This document shows positions 17,513 through 26,153 of a stretch of 64,000 nt of DNA, in pieces. Both the position numbers and the translations under genes were made by a program. The notes beneath the pieces are model-generated. The model did no database searches. It saw only the letters and a list, made by a program, of their open reading frames with translations, and was not told where the DNA came from. Each line of letters opens with the position of its first letter. The first letter of the stretch is position 1. Source of the DNA: Bacteroidota bacterium (GTDB lineage: Bacteria; Bacteroidota; Bacteroidia; Flavobacteriales; Weeksellaceae); the NCBI GenBank assembly GCA_023423715.1, contig JAFAFC010000002.1:1-64000 (forward strand), in the 5' to 3' direction.

Positions 17513-18022
17513 TCAATTGGTGAGTGCCATATTAAAAACGAGGTTCAAGTGGTCTTTTACGACGATCATCCCGCCCATTTTTTTTGGAGGCACAATGCCA
17601 AAATCGCTAAACTTCACCGTTTCTTGACCTATTAATCGGTTCTTAGAACTCACAAAGTCAATGGTATATTTTACGGTTTTCGTCATCATCTTCACCTCTA
17701 CTGTAGCGATATACTTATTATTTTCTTTTTTTGAAAAATTTAAAAATTTGATATGTAAATTAGGGTACTGAGTTGCATTTAATGTTTTTTGAAAATCCTT
17801 GGTCATCGTTCCGTTTCCGCAATCAAAATCTTTGACCAATAATTTTATTTTTGGGAGATCATTTCCAGTAAACGAAGGCTTGTTATTGTCAAAATAAAAA
17901 TCATAATTGGCGCATTTAAATTTATTAACATTTGTACTTCCGTTTATCTGAAGGCTATTCTCTTGTGCATTTATCAATATTACTCCCAAAAACCAGCTGG
18001 CTAGTAATATGAATTTTTTCAT
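17513..18022 (-). CDS. YceI-family secreted protein (second copy)
   Basis: A 169-aa protein with a signal peptide (MKKFILLASWFLGVILINAQ) and a YceI-like fold with the family's closing pattern (VKFSDFGIVPPKKMGGMIVVKDHL). YceI proteins are periplasmic lipocalin-like barrels that bind isoprenoid-type lipids; the ligand here is unknown. The start at 18022 is chosen because the signal peptide begins there; the open frame continues upstream into a terminator-like hairpin. It is the last gene of a yceI-porin-yceI unit and is more diverged than the first copy. Confidence 0.75.
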   Translation of the reverse strand: MKKFILLASWFLGVILINAQENSLQINGSTNVNKFKCANYDFYFDNNKPSFTGNDLPKIKLLVKDFDCGNGTMTKDFQKTLNATQYPNLHIKFLNFSKKENNKYIATVEVKMMTKTVKYTIDFVSSKNRLIGQETVKFSDFGIVPPKKMGGMIVVKDHLNLVFNMALTN

Positions 18023-18041
18023 TTTATCTTTCGTAAAAATG

Positions 18042-18065
18042 AAGGGGCGAGGCTTGTCGCCCCTT
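18042..18065 (-). terminator. GC-rich hairpin between porin and second yceI (possible attenuator)
   Basis: Arms AAGGGGCGA and TCGCCCCTT with loop GGCTTG form a very stable hairpin 24 nt after the porin stop and 19 nt before the next start. On the minus strand it is followed by CATTTTTACG, not an uninterrupted T-run. It could therefore partly terminate transcription or stabilise the porin mRNA, lowering expression of the distal gene. Confidence 0.6.
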
Positions 18066-18089
18066 CGGATTATTTTGGGTTGTTTTGTC

Positions 18090-19364
18090 TTAGAAAGCAA
18101 TTACTGCTTCTAATACAAATCCATTGAATTTACCACCGTTCAAAATACTTGTAGATGCGTATCCGTCGTATTTTTGGTTTACATACTCTGCTTTTGCAAG
18201 AATGTTTTTCGTCATAAACCAACCTCCTCCGATATTGAAACGATCTACTTTGATATCATTTCCAGAGATTAATTCTCCTTTTACTTGGTTGTATTTACCA
18301 CCGATATAGATGTTTTCATCTGCACCGAATCTGTATAGTAATTCAGCCGCATATTGGTTATAGCTTCTTCTATCTGTTTCTGAGAAGTTACGTCCAGAAG
18401 CATTTTCATAGGTTCCGAAGAATTCTAATCCTTTGTATCTTACAAATGGATTCACCATGAAAGAAGTTGTTTTGTTCTTGAAATCTGGAACAACGGCACC
18501 TGATAAGAAATTCCCTTTAGAAGTCGCTGCTGCATTTTCCATTACGAAATAGTATCTAGAACCTGCTCTATCACCATCGTACAAGTAAATACTCTTACTG
18601 TGTGCACTGTTGTAAACCGATCCTGTTAAACGAACTCGTAAATCATCATTCACTTGCTTGTCATAACCTACTTTCGCGTAAACCGATGGGCTAGATCCTC
18701 CACTTGTTGCATCTTGGTTCAACTTACCATTACTTACCCCAACCATCCCTAAGAATCCGTCTCTTTGGTAGTACGCTTCCGCAAATACAAACGTTGCATA
18801 AGAATCCATTAATAAGTTTCCAACGAATGGATTTTTAATTGCGTACGCGTTATCCGTTCTTCTGAAATGCGCATCACCATAGTTAATCTCATCGTGACCA
18901 AATTTTAATGTTGAGTACTTCATTACATCCTTCAAGAAGTCTTTTTTAATGAAGTCTAACTTGTCAATTTGCAAATAACCTCCTTTTACGTATGGTTCTG
19001 GGTGGTGTCTTGAAGACAAGAACGTTCGCAAGTGCAAATTAACACCATCATACAAAGCGACATCGATATCTAAATTTGCTGTTGCAAGGTTGAAGTTATT
19101 ACCAATATCATACAACTTCGTTGCTGGAACATTTTGATCAGCTTTTGACTCGTGTTGTAAAGCTTGGAACTGAAGTGCAAATGCACCACCAACTCGTACT
19201 TTTAGTCCGTCGAAATTAGAAATAGAATCCTTCTTGTTTTCGAACATATTAACTGCTCTTTGATCTCTAGGATTCATATTATCAATTGGGAACTCTTGCG
19301 CATTTGCAAAGCTTACCGCTGCCATTGATAGAGCTAAACCTGCTTTTAATAGGGTTGATTTCAT
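18090..19364 (-). CDS. Outer-membrane porin-like beta-barrel protein
   Basis: A 424-aa protein with a signal peptide cleaved after ANA (MKSTLLKAGLALSMAAVSFANA). The mature chain alternates aromatic and polar strands and ends in phenylalanine (VLEAVIAF), the usual terminal signature of outer-membrane barrels. Repeated strand patterns (YGDAHFRRTDN, MVNPFVRYKGLEFFGTYENASG, IYIGGKYNQVKGEL) fit a 16-stranded porin of the phosphate-selective OprP/O-like type. Substrate is unknown. It lies between two yceI genes, suggesting a shared envelope role. Confidence 0.75.
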   Translation of the reverse strand: MKSTLLKAGLALSMAAVSFANAQEFPIDNMNPRDQRAVNMFENKKDSISNFDGLKVRVGGAFALQFQALQHESKADQNVPATKLYDIGNNFNLATANLDIDVALYDGVNLHLRTFLSSRHHPEPYVKGGYLQIDKLDFIKKDFLKDVMKYSTLKFGHDEINYGDAHFRRTDNAYAIKNPFVGNLLMDSYATFVFAEAYYQRDGFLGMVGVSNGKLNQDATSGGSSPSVYAKVGYDKQVNDDLRVRLTGSVYNSAHSKSIYLYDGDRAGSRYYFVMENAAATSKGNFLSGAVVPDFKNKTTSFMVNPFVRYKGLEFFGTYENASGRNFSETDRRSYNQYAAELLYRFGADENIYIGGKYNQVKGELISGNDIKVDRFNIGGGWFMTKNILAKAEYVNQKYDGYASTSILNGGKFNGFVLEAVIAF

Positions 19365-19401
19365 AGTATAAAAATATATTGGTTACTTAATTTGATAATA
19401 C

Positions 19402-19938
19402 TTATTCAGCTTGGATAGTTACTTTTACCGTTACTACATCTCCTGTTTTTACTCCCATAAAACCTGGACGACTCATTCCAAACTCAGACATTTTAATAGT
19501 CTCTGTACCTTCGATTACATACGCTGCTCCTTTTTTCGTTACACTCACTGGGAAAGAAACATTTTTAGAAACACCTGCGATTGTCATTTTTCCAGATACG
19601 GTAGATTTACCAATACTGATTGTTGACGCTTGAAAAGAAATGTTTGGTGCTTTAGAAGCGTTTAATGCATCATAGGCCTTATTATCCATCATTTTCCCTT
19701 TTGCGCTTTTTAGATTCTTAACCGGAACAGAAAAACTTACGTTGGTAATTGCGTTTCCATTAACTACTCCAGAAAAAGTAGCGTTGGATCCTGACATTTC
19801 CCAGTCGTGAAGACTTGAAGTTCCAGATACTTTAATCACGGATGATTTCTGATCAATTTTTTGCGCACTAATTGCTGTTGCAAAGAATAAAGGAAGGACC
19901 AATAAACTTGATTTCAGGGTTGCTTTTAGAACTTTCAT
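19402..19938 (-). CDS. YceI-family secreted protein (first copy)
   Basis: A 178-aa protein with a signal peptide (cleavage near AISAQ) and a clear YceI domain. SGTSSLHDWEMSGSNATFSG is the typical first motif, MMDNKAYDALNASKAPNISF the mid-domain signature, and MSEFGMSRPGFMGVKTGDVV the closing motif. The family binds amphiphilic lipids or polyisoprenoids in the periplasm. It is the promoter-proximal gene of the three-gene unit, 37 bp before the porin. Confidence 0.88.
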   Translation of the reverse strand: MKVLKATLKSSLLVLPLFFATAISAQKIDQKSSVIKVSGTSSLHDWEMSGSNATFSGVVNGNAITNVSFSVPVKNLKSAKGKMMDNKAYDALNASKAPNISFQASTISIGKSTVSGKMTIAGVSKNVSFPVSVTKKGAAYVIEGTETIKMSEFGMSRPGFMGVKTGDVVTVKVTIQAE

Positions 19939-19992
19939 TTTCTTAATAATTTATAGTTAATACTTGGTTTTTGTTGTCTTATTTTTACATAC

Positions 19993-20000
19993 CAAAGATA
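19993..20000 (-). promoter_or_regulatory. -7 box TATCTTTG for the yceI-porin-yceI unit
   Basis: The reverse complement TATCTTTG lies 54 nt before the start codon at 19938, leaving a leader of roughly 45-50 nt. The upstream region is very AT-rich with no obvious TTG at -33. Confidence 0.55.
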
Positions 20001-20343
20001 GAAACATTCATTATTATATTGAAATTTTATTAAATGATAAATATCGTATTAACTAATTTTTATATAAATAATACATAATTTAAATTATATTATTATCAAT
20101 TCAATAATTTTTTTTACAACTTTATAAAGAAAATTTTATTGAGCGAAGATTAGTCTACCAATTAGGTATTTTACTTTAAAAAATTAAAGCAAAAAACGCT
20201 GACAAATGTCAATTATAAACGATTGGTATACTCCTAGAATTTCAATATATTCTATATCCGAAAAAGGGAAATCGGAATATTATTTTTGATTAATGGAATC
20301 TATTTTATTTTCGAGCAAATGGAAATCTTGCGAAAAAAGCAAC
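20001..20343. other. AT-rich intergenic region with two small palindromes
   Basis: No gene is visible. The left half (20001-20140) is extremely AT-rich. The palindrome TGACA-AA-TGTCA lies near 20199. A hairpin TATCCGA ... TCGGAATA lies near 20255-20282. Either could be a regulator site for the yceI unit, but nothing ties them to it. Confidence 0.4.
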
Positions 20344-20374
20344 AAAAAAGCCACCCAAATTGGGTGGCTTTTTT
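20344..20374 (-). terminator. Intrinsic terminator after the thioredoxin-like gene
   Basis: AAAAAAGCCACCC and GGGTGGCTTTTTT arms around a short AAATT loop. It is 15 nt past the stop at 20390 and could work in both directions. Confidence 0.85.
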
Positions 20375-20389
20375 AGTATTTAATTAAAA

Positions 20390-20908
20390 TTATTCTCGAA
20401 TTTTTGACTTAAATTTTTTCTGGAAATCGGACCATTGTGCACGATTCGTAATTTTTCGATGCGAATCTTGTGAAATAAAGCCCAAATAAGGCTCCAATTC
20501 CTTTGCACTAAGTTTTCCTTGCAGCTTGGTAATAACGGATCCACTTTCATCCAAAAAGATAATGGTAGGGGCTGCGGTTACGTTCATATAACTTGCAAAT
20601 TCATTAAAACCATTAACTTGAGGTTTCAGATTGAAATCTTGACCGTACAATTTCAAAACCGAAAGGTCGCTCGCATTGTATTTCACAGGATAAAAACCTT
20701 CGTTAATTTGGTTTTCAATAACGGGATGCGAAAACGTATTCTGCTCCATATCACCGCAAACCTCACAAGGTTCTTTATAAATCATCATGAGTATTTTCTT
20801 AGGTTGCTCTTTTTGTTTCGAAACAGCATCCGAAACATTCATCCATTTCACCTGTGCTTGTAAAGATGAAACTAGTAAAATCGATAAAAAAAACAATCCC
20901 TTTTTCAT
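20390..20908 (-). CDS. Secreted thioredoxin-fold protein with a CxxC motif
   Basis: A 172-aa protein with a signal peptide (MKKGLFFLSILLVSSLQA) and a thioredoxin-like fold. The redox motif is CEVC in YKEPCEVCGDMEQNTF (about residues 49-52), and a cis-proline-type loop is in TAAPTIIFLDESG. The Trp-Cys start of classical thioredoxins is missing; the layout resembles DUF255/thioredoxin_7 periplasmic proteins. It follows the third POT gene by 24 bp without a terminator, so it is probably co-transcribed. Partner proteins are unknown. Confidence 0.78.
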   Translation of the reverse strand: MKKGLFFLSILLVSSLQAQVKWMNVSDAVSKQKEQPKKILMMIYKEPCEVCGDMEQNTFSHPVIENQINEGFYPVKYNASDLSVLKLYGQDFNLKPQVNGFNEFASYMNVTAAPTIIFLDESGSVITKLQGKLSAKELEPYLGFISQDSHRKITNRAQWSDFQKKFKSKIRE

Positions 20909-20932
20909 ACGTATGAATTAAAGGGGCAAATA

Positions 20933-22444
20933 TTACTTTACTCCCTGCATTAATTTTTTCACCCAAGGTGATATCAAAATCAATACCACTCCCGCGATTA
21001 AAGCATAAACACCCAGCATTTTATACCCTTCGGTATAGTTCATTAAGGTTACAGCTGGGGCAGCATGCTCATCGGTATCGGCCATACTTGCTCCGATCAA
21101 CCCAGCAACATATTGTCCATAAGCAGACGCCAAAAACCACATTCCCATCATAATTCCTTGCAACTTCGCCGGAGACAATTTGGTCATAATAGACAATCCG
21201 ATAGGCGACAAACATAATTCACCAATAGTAATCACCAATAAAGCTAATGTGAAAATATCTAAAGAACTAATCCCGCTATCAGCAAAGAATCGAGTTGCGA
21301 ACAAGACATAATATCCTAAACCTAAAAAGATAAATCCAAGACCAAATTTGATAATCGTATTCGGCTCGAATCCTTTTTTCCCCATCCACAGCCAAAGCAA
21401 ACCAAATAAAGGTGCTAAAGCGATAATAAAGAACGCTCCCGCTGAGTTATTCACCCCATTCGGGTCTACCGTCATGCCCACCAAGGAATCATTCAAATTC
21501 TTCGCAGCAAAAATACTTAAAGAACCTCCACTTTGTTCGTAAATACCCCAAAATACAATAGAGAAAAGAATGAATACCAAAGCAGCAATAAGTTTCTTAC
21601 GTTCTGCTAAAGTCACTTTCGACATTTCATAAAACAAATAAACTAGCGTTGCTGGACCAATGATATACATGAAATAATCCGTGTACTCCGGTTTTGAAAC
21701 CATAATTTGAATCAAAGGAATACATAATAATGTTCCGATATAAACTGCATATTCCACCCATTTTGGAAGCGCTTTTGTTTTAACAATCGCTTCTTGATGA
21801 CCAGGCTGAAGTCCAATAGGACCTAATTGTCTTTTCGTAAAATGAAAATTAATTAAACTAACAATCATCCCAACCGCTGCAAGACCAAAAGCAACATTCC
21901 AACGATGCGCCTCGTCAATAAGATCAGCGAACATATAACCTTTCCCAATCGCCACACAAATGTAACCACCTAAGAAAGCACCTAAATTAATCCCTGCATA
22001 AAACAAAGAAAAACCCGCATCTGTTCTTTTGTCACCTGCTTTATACAATTCGCCCACCATCGTGGAGATATTCGGTTTGAAAAAACCAGTACCAATAATA
22101 ATAAAGGACAAGCCTAAAAAAAAGAATTTATGAGGATCGGTCGCCAACAAAGCACTCCCAGCAATCATTAACAATCCACCCCAAAATAGAGATTTACGGA
22201 AACCCAAGATTTTATCTGCAAATAAACCTCCAATAAAGGTAAATGCATAAACAAACGCTTGAGTTGCACCATATTGCAAATTGGCTTCTTTTTCCTGAAA
22301 ACTCAATTGATGAATCATGAAAAACACCAACATACCGCGCATTCCGTAAAAACAGAAACGCTCCCACATCTCAGAAAAAAACAAGCTCCAAATCTGCTTT
22401 GGATACTTTCCTTTAAAATCTTGTATTTGTTCTAAAGTATACAT
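20933..22444 (-). CDS. Proton-dependent oligopeptide transporter (POT/PTR2), copy 3
   Basis: A 503-aa, roughly 14-helix MFS transporter of the POT family that imports di- and tripeptides with protons. The N-terminal signature is LFFSEMWERFCFYGMRGMLVFFM (the ExxERFxxYG proton-coupling motif). The PTR2 signature GTGFFKPNISTMVGELY and FSLFYAGINLGAFLGGY follow. SPIGLSIMTKLSP closes the C-terminal half. It is the last of three tandem homologues and probably shares a transcript with the thioredoxin-like gene. Confidence 0.9.
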   Translation of the reverse strand: MYTLEQIQDFKGKYPKQIWSLFFSEMWERFCFYGMRGMLVFFMIHQLSFQEKEANLQYGATQAFVYAFTFIGGLFADKILGFRKSLFWGGLLMIAGSALLATDPHKFFFLGLSFIIIGTGFFKPNISTMVGELYKAGDKRTDAGFSLFYAGINLGAFLGGYICVAIGKGYMFADLIDEAHRWNVAFGLAAVGMIVSLINFHFTKRQLGPIGLQPGHQEAIVKTKALPKWVEYAVYIGTLLCIPLIQIMVSKPEYTDYFMYIIGPATLVYLFYEMSKVTLAERKKLIAALVFILFSIVFWGIYEQSGGSLSIFAAKNLNDSLVGMTVDPNGVNNSAGAFFIIALAPLFGLLWLWMGKKGFEPNTIIKFGLGFIFLGLGYYVLFATRFFADSGISSLDIFTLALLVITIGELCLSPIGLSIMTKLSPAKLQGIMMGMWFLASAYGQYVAGLIGASMADTDEHAAPAVTLMNYTEGYKMLGVYALIAGVVLILISPWVKKLMQGVK

Positions 22445-22493
22445 AAATGAAAAATGGTTGCTTCGCTAATGAAACAACCTCGCTAATTTATAA

Positions 22494-22521
22494 AAAAACC
22501 TCTTATTACTAAGAGGTTTTT
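22494..22521 (-). terminator. Intrinsic terminator after POT copy 2
   Basis: Perfect 12-bp stem AAAAACCTCTTA / TAAGAGGTTTTT with loop TTAC, 24 nt past the stop at 22546. It lies about 50 nt before the start of POT copy 3, where I find no good TAnnTTTG box, so copy 3 may rely on read-through or a different promoter. Confidence 0.85.
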
Positions 22522-22545
22522 CGTATTTTTTACAAGATGAAAGCC

Positions 22546-24255
22546 TTAGCTTACACCATGCATCATCTTTTTCAATTTTGGTGAAATAAGCATTAAAATA
22601 ACTCCAGCGATACCACAAAGTACTACGAATACCATGAAGAATTCATACAAGTTCGAAATTTCAAATCCTGCAAACGAATGGTTTTCCAATGGAATTTGAT
22701 TCGAAGAAAGCAATTCTGTCTGTTGTGGAGTAAGTGTTACTTTCTTATCCAAAACATCTTGAAGGTTAATTCCTAGTTCTTGCGCTTTTTTATGCTTGTC
22801 ACCCGTAGCTGGAAGAATCGCTCCCAACGTTCCTGCTAAAGCATAACCTGCTGCATTCGAAATAAAGAAAACTCCATACAATAAAGAAGCAAAACGCTTT
22901 GGAGAAAGTTTCCCTACTAATGACAAACCAATTGGAGACAAACAAAGTTCCCCACACGTTTGTAAGAAATATAGTAATACTAACCATTTGATTGCTAACA
23001 ATCCACTATTTCCAAGGTCTTTTACATTATGTGCGATAATGAAATACGCCAAAGCCATAATTAACAATCCAATAGCTTGTTTGAATGGCGACGCTGGTTC
23101 TTTTCCACCCGCTCTCAATTTATCCCAAAGGATAGAGAAAGGAACGGCAAGCATCACAACGAAGATTCCGTTAAAAATCTGAACCATCGAAGCTGGCATT
23201 TCCCAACCAAACAAGAACGTTCTGTCTGTTTGATAATCGGCAATAAATGTCAATGAAGATCCAGCCTGCTCAAATGCAGCCCAAAAGAAAATAATAAAGA
23301 ATGAAACGATATAGATAACTAAAATTCGTTGTGTTTCAATTTTCGTTAATTGTTTATCTAAAAGAATTAAAATCGCTAACGAAATCCCTGATGAATAGAT
23401 AATTGGATAAATAATTCCCTTTACTAAAGTTCCGATTTCGAAATTCGAGAATCCAAATTCACCAACAGAAAAATATCGGAACGCAAAGAATAAAACAAAG
23501 AACAAGATTCCAGTTCCCAATAACGCACTTGGAGCGAATTTCGCCTGATCCTCAGCTGAAACCTCTGTTTTTGATTTCTTTGGAAGACCACCAATAGGAT
23601 TTCCTTGTGGATCTACAACATATTTGTTTTTAAGAATAATGAAAATCACCGTTCCTAAAATCATTGCGATACCCGCTAGTAAATACCCCCATTTGAAGGC
23701 GTGAACATCTCTTTGTCCATCAACAACAACATCAGCAAAAAGTGGAACAAAATACTGGCTTAAAAGCGCACCAATATTAATTCCCATATAGAAAATCGTA
23801 AATGCCGAGTCTAATTTCGTTTTCTCTTCCGCAGGATATAAACTTCCCACCATCGAAGAAATATTCGGTTTGAAGAAACCGTTACCAAAGACAATAACCA
23901 ATAGACCGAGCCAGAACACCATTTTTGATGATTCTAAGCTACTTTCAAACGTTACCGCACTATAGAACAACAAAAACTGACCGATCGCCATTAGGGTTCC
24001 TCCTAAAATAATACAATAGCGATTTCCTAAATATTTATCTGCGATAAAACCACCCAAAAGCGGCGTCAAATAACATAATGCCAAGAAACCACCGTAGATA
24101 ATAGAAGCATTCGCTTCACCAAGCATTAATGAGTTTACCATGAAAAGCGTAAGAATCGCTCGCATTCCGTAGAAATTGAAACGCTCCCACATTTCGGTAC
24201 TAAACAACACCCAAAGGCCCTTAGGATGTTTTGTTTTCGTTTGAACTGTATCCAT
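22546..24255 (-). CDS. Proton-dependent oligopeptide transporter (POT/PTR2), copy 2
   Basis: A 569-aa member of the POT family. The EMWERFNFYGMRAIL motif is at the N-terminus, GNGFFKPNISSMVGSLYP and FTIFYMGINIGALLSQY follow, and the C-terminal GELCLSPIGLSLVGKLSP is intact. It is longer than copy 3 because of a hydrophilic loop before the last helices (about residues 485-535, rich in Lys, Gln and Leu). It has its own promoter with a full consensus. Confidence 0.9.
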   Translation of the reverse strand: MDTVQTKTKHPKGLWVLFSTEMWERFNFYGMRAILTLFMVNSLMLGEANASIIYGGFLALCYLTPLLGGFIADKYLGNRYCIILGGTLMAIGQFLLFYSAVTFESSLESSKMVFWLGLLVIVFGNGFFKPNISSMVGSLYPAEEKTKLDSAFTIFYMGINIGALLSQYFVPLFADVVVDGQRDVHAFKWGYLLAGIAMILGTVIFIILKNKYVVDPQGNPIGGLPKKSKTEVSAEDQAKFAPSALLGTGILFFVLFFAFRYFSVGEFGFSNFEIGTLVKGIIYPIIYSSGISLAILILLDKQLTKIETQRILVIYIVSFFIIFFWAAFEQAGSSLTFIADYQTDRTFLFGWEMPASMVQIFNGIFVVMLAVPFSILWDKLRAGGKEPASPFKQAIGLLIMALAYFIIAHNVKDLGNSGLLAIKWLVLLYFLQTCGELCLSPIGLSLVGKLSPKRFASLLYGVFFISNAAGYALAGTLGAILPATGDKHKKAQELGINLQDVLDKKVTLTPQQTELLSSNQIPLENHSFAGFEISNLYEFFMVFVVLCGIAGVILMLISPKLKKMMHGVS

Positions 24256-24285
24256 TGTTAATTGTTAAATTTTCGTTAAGAATGA

Positions 24286-24314
24286 CAAATATAACTTTTT
24301 TCTCCTTTTGACAA
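24286..24314 (-). promoter_or_regulatory. Full-consensus Bacteroidota promoter for POT copy 2
   Basis: On the minus strand TTG (24312-24314), 18-nt spacer, TATATTTG (24286-24293). The start codon at 24255 is 30 nt downstream. Confidence 0.75.
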
Positions 24315-24326
24315 AGGGATTTACAA

Positions 24327-24355
24327 AAAAAGGAGTGATTAATTCACTCCTTTTT
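24327..24355 (-). terminator. Intrinsic terminator overlapping the stop codon of POT copy 1
   Basis: Stem AAAAAGGAGTGA / TCACTCCTTTTT with the stop codon (24339-24341) in the loop. The rising arm of the hairpin is therefore the last codons of the gene (KEKGVN). Confidence 0.82.
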
Positions 24356-25994
24356 CTTTCATAATCTTATTTAAACTTTTCAAGATCAATAATCCTATGA
24401 CGAAAGCAACCATCAGTAAACCGAAGTTTACCCAGAAGAAATTCGCTTTATTATCATAATCATACCACATACTTGCTAAGATACCAGACAATTTGTTACC
24501 AATTGAAATCGCAAGGAAGTTTCCTCCCATCATCAACGCCGTTAATCTTGGTGGTGATAATTTAGACACCAAAGAAAGCCCCATTGGTGATAGACATAGT
24601 TCTCCAATTGTAATTACACCATAAGCTGCTACAAGCCATAAAGCCGAAACTTTCATCGCGCCATTGTCTCCCGCGTAAACCGCTGCAACCATTACCAAAC
24701 AAGATAATGCGGAAATAAAGATTCCTAAGATAATTTTACTCGCCGTTGTTGGTTCTTTACCACGACTTCGAAGTAAAGCGAAAAAGCCGACCACTATTGG
24801 CGTTAAAACTATTACCCAAAACGGGTTGATGGACTGAAATAACTCCGTGTTATACAAGAAAACTTTAGAATCAGGATGCGAATCCAAGGTTGCTTTTTGT
24901 TCTGGTGAAATATTTTTAAAATACACATCTTTCCCCATTTCTTTGATTCCATCACCTTTCTCGTCTTTTTGAGCACGATATTGATCATCATAAACAGGAA
25001 CTTCAGCATCTTTGTATTCTTTTGTATCAACCAAATAAATGCTTTCTAAAGGCTTTTCTGCTGCTTTTGGAACTGCACGATCAGTGTAGTAATTTGCCCA
25101 ACGTGTCAAAGCCGTTCCATTTTGCTTGAAAACAGCCCAGAACATAATACCTACGGCAAAAATTGCTAATAAAGCTCCAATAGGTTTTTTATCTTCTTTG
25201 CTTGCACGCAAATACAAAGACAAATAAAATCCAATTACTGGCAAACATGCAAAGATAAAGGCATCTGTAGAATCACTTCCAAAAATATTTCCAGGAATAA
25301 TCCAGCCTAAACCACCCACAAGAATTGCAGGAAGGAAAACTTTTAATAAAATTCCACCAATACCCACGTCGCCTTCTTGTTTTGGTTTTAAAACATTGGC
25401 AGATTTTACATGTTTCAATCCGATGGTGAAAACAATTAAGCCAATATACATTCCGACTCCGGCCGTGATAAAGGCTTCACCCCAACCGAATTTATTACGC
25501 ATAAACGCCGCAATAATATTACAAATGAAGGCTCCAACGTTAATTCCCATATAGAAAATATTGTACCCCGCATCTTTATTCGCCTTGTACGGTTCTTCTG
25601 AATATAAATTGCCTAAAAGTGTTGAAATACTTGGTTTAAAAAATCCATTTCCGATGATAATTAAAGCCATAGAAAGGTAGAATGTCGCCATTTCTTGAGA
25701 CAATCCCAAACCAATATAACCAGCTCCCATTAAAGCACCACCGATGTAAATTGCTTTCACATAGCCTAAAATACGGTCTGCTAAAAATCCACCCAAAAAG
25801 GGCGTTAAATATGTAAGGGCAATAAAAGTTCCGAAAATATCATCTGCACTTTTATCTGGAATGGCTAATCCGCCAGTTTCTTTAGGGTCAATCATATAGA
25901 GAACGAATATCCCGAGAATCAAATAATAACCAAACCTTTCCCACATTTCTGTGAAAAACAAATACGGTAAACCCTTAGGGTGCTTGCTTTTCAT
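24339..25994 (-). CDS. Proton-dependent oligopeptide transporter (POT/PTR2), copy 1
   Basis: A 551-aa POT transporter. It shows FFTEMWERFGYYLILGIFVLYM, GNGFFKPSISTLLGNLYS, YNIFYMGINVGAFICN and GELCLSPMGLSLVSKLSPPRL. A long insert between the middle helices (about residues 310-390, charged, with repeated Lys/Asp) sets it apart from copies 2 and 3. The substrate range among small peptides cannot be inferred. It is the first of the three in transcription order. Confidence 0.9.
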   Translation of the reverse strand: MKSKHPKGLPYLFFTEMWERFGYYLILGIFVLYMIDPKETGGLAIPDKSADDIFGTFIALTYLTPFLGGFLADRILGYVKAIYIGGALMGAGYIGLGLSQEMATFYLSMALIIIGNGFFKPSISTLLGNLYSEEPYKANKDAGYNIFYMGINVGAFICNIIAAFMRNKFGWGEAFITAGVGMYIGLIVFTIGLKHVKSANVLKPKQEGDVGIGGILLKVFLPAILVGGLGWIIPGNIFGSDSTDAFIFACLPVIGFYLSLYLRASKEDKKPIGALLAIFAVGIMFWAVFKQNGTALTRWANYYTDRAVPKAAEKPLESIYLVDTKEYKDAEVPVYDDQYRAQKDEKGDGIKEMGKDVYFKNISPEQKATLDSHPDSKVFLYNTELFQSINPFWVIVLTPIVVGFFALLRSRGKEPTTASKIILGIFISALSCLVMVAAVYAGDNGAMKVSALWLVAAYGVITIGELCLSPMGLSLVSKLSPPRLTALMMGGNFLAISIGNKLSGILASMWYDYDNKANFFWVNFGLLMVAFVIGLLILKSLNKIMKEKGVN

Positions 25995-26016
25995 TGCTGT
26001 TATTTTTCAAATTTTT

Positions 26017-26050
26017 CAAAAATAAGATTTTTATTTGATTGACCTAACAA
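26017..26050 (-). promoter_or_regulatory. Promoter of POT copy 1
   Basis: TATTTTTG (reverse complement of 26017-26024) with a TTG 23 nt upstream (26048-26050), at the long end of the accepted spacing. The start codon at 25994 is 22 nt downstream. Confidence 0.55.
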
Positions 26051-26092
26051 ACAACAGAATGTTTTCCTAGTTTTTCTTCTAAAAATAAAAAA

Positions 26093-26117
26093 AATCATTC
26101 CGTTTTTAGGAATGATT
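26093..26117 (-). terminator. Intrinsic terminator after the hypothetical secreted-protein gene
   Basis: Arms AATCATTCC / GGAATGATT with a 7-nt loop and a T-rich run on the minus strand, 36 nt past the stop at 26154. Confidence 0.8.
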
Positions 26118-26153
26118 GGAAGGTTTATCTATAGTTTTTACTTTTCGAGAATT

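Noticed and set aside
18023..18100. An N-terminal extension of the second YceI protein
   Set aside because: It would run through a stable hairpin and precede the signal peptide; the ATG at 18022 begins the signal.
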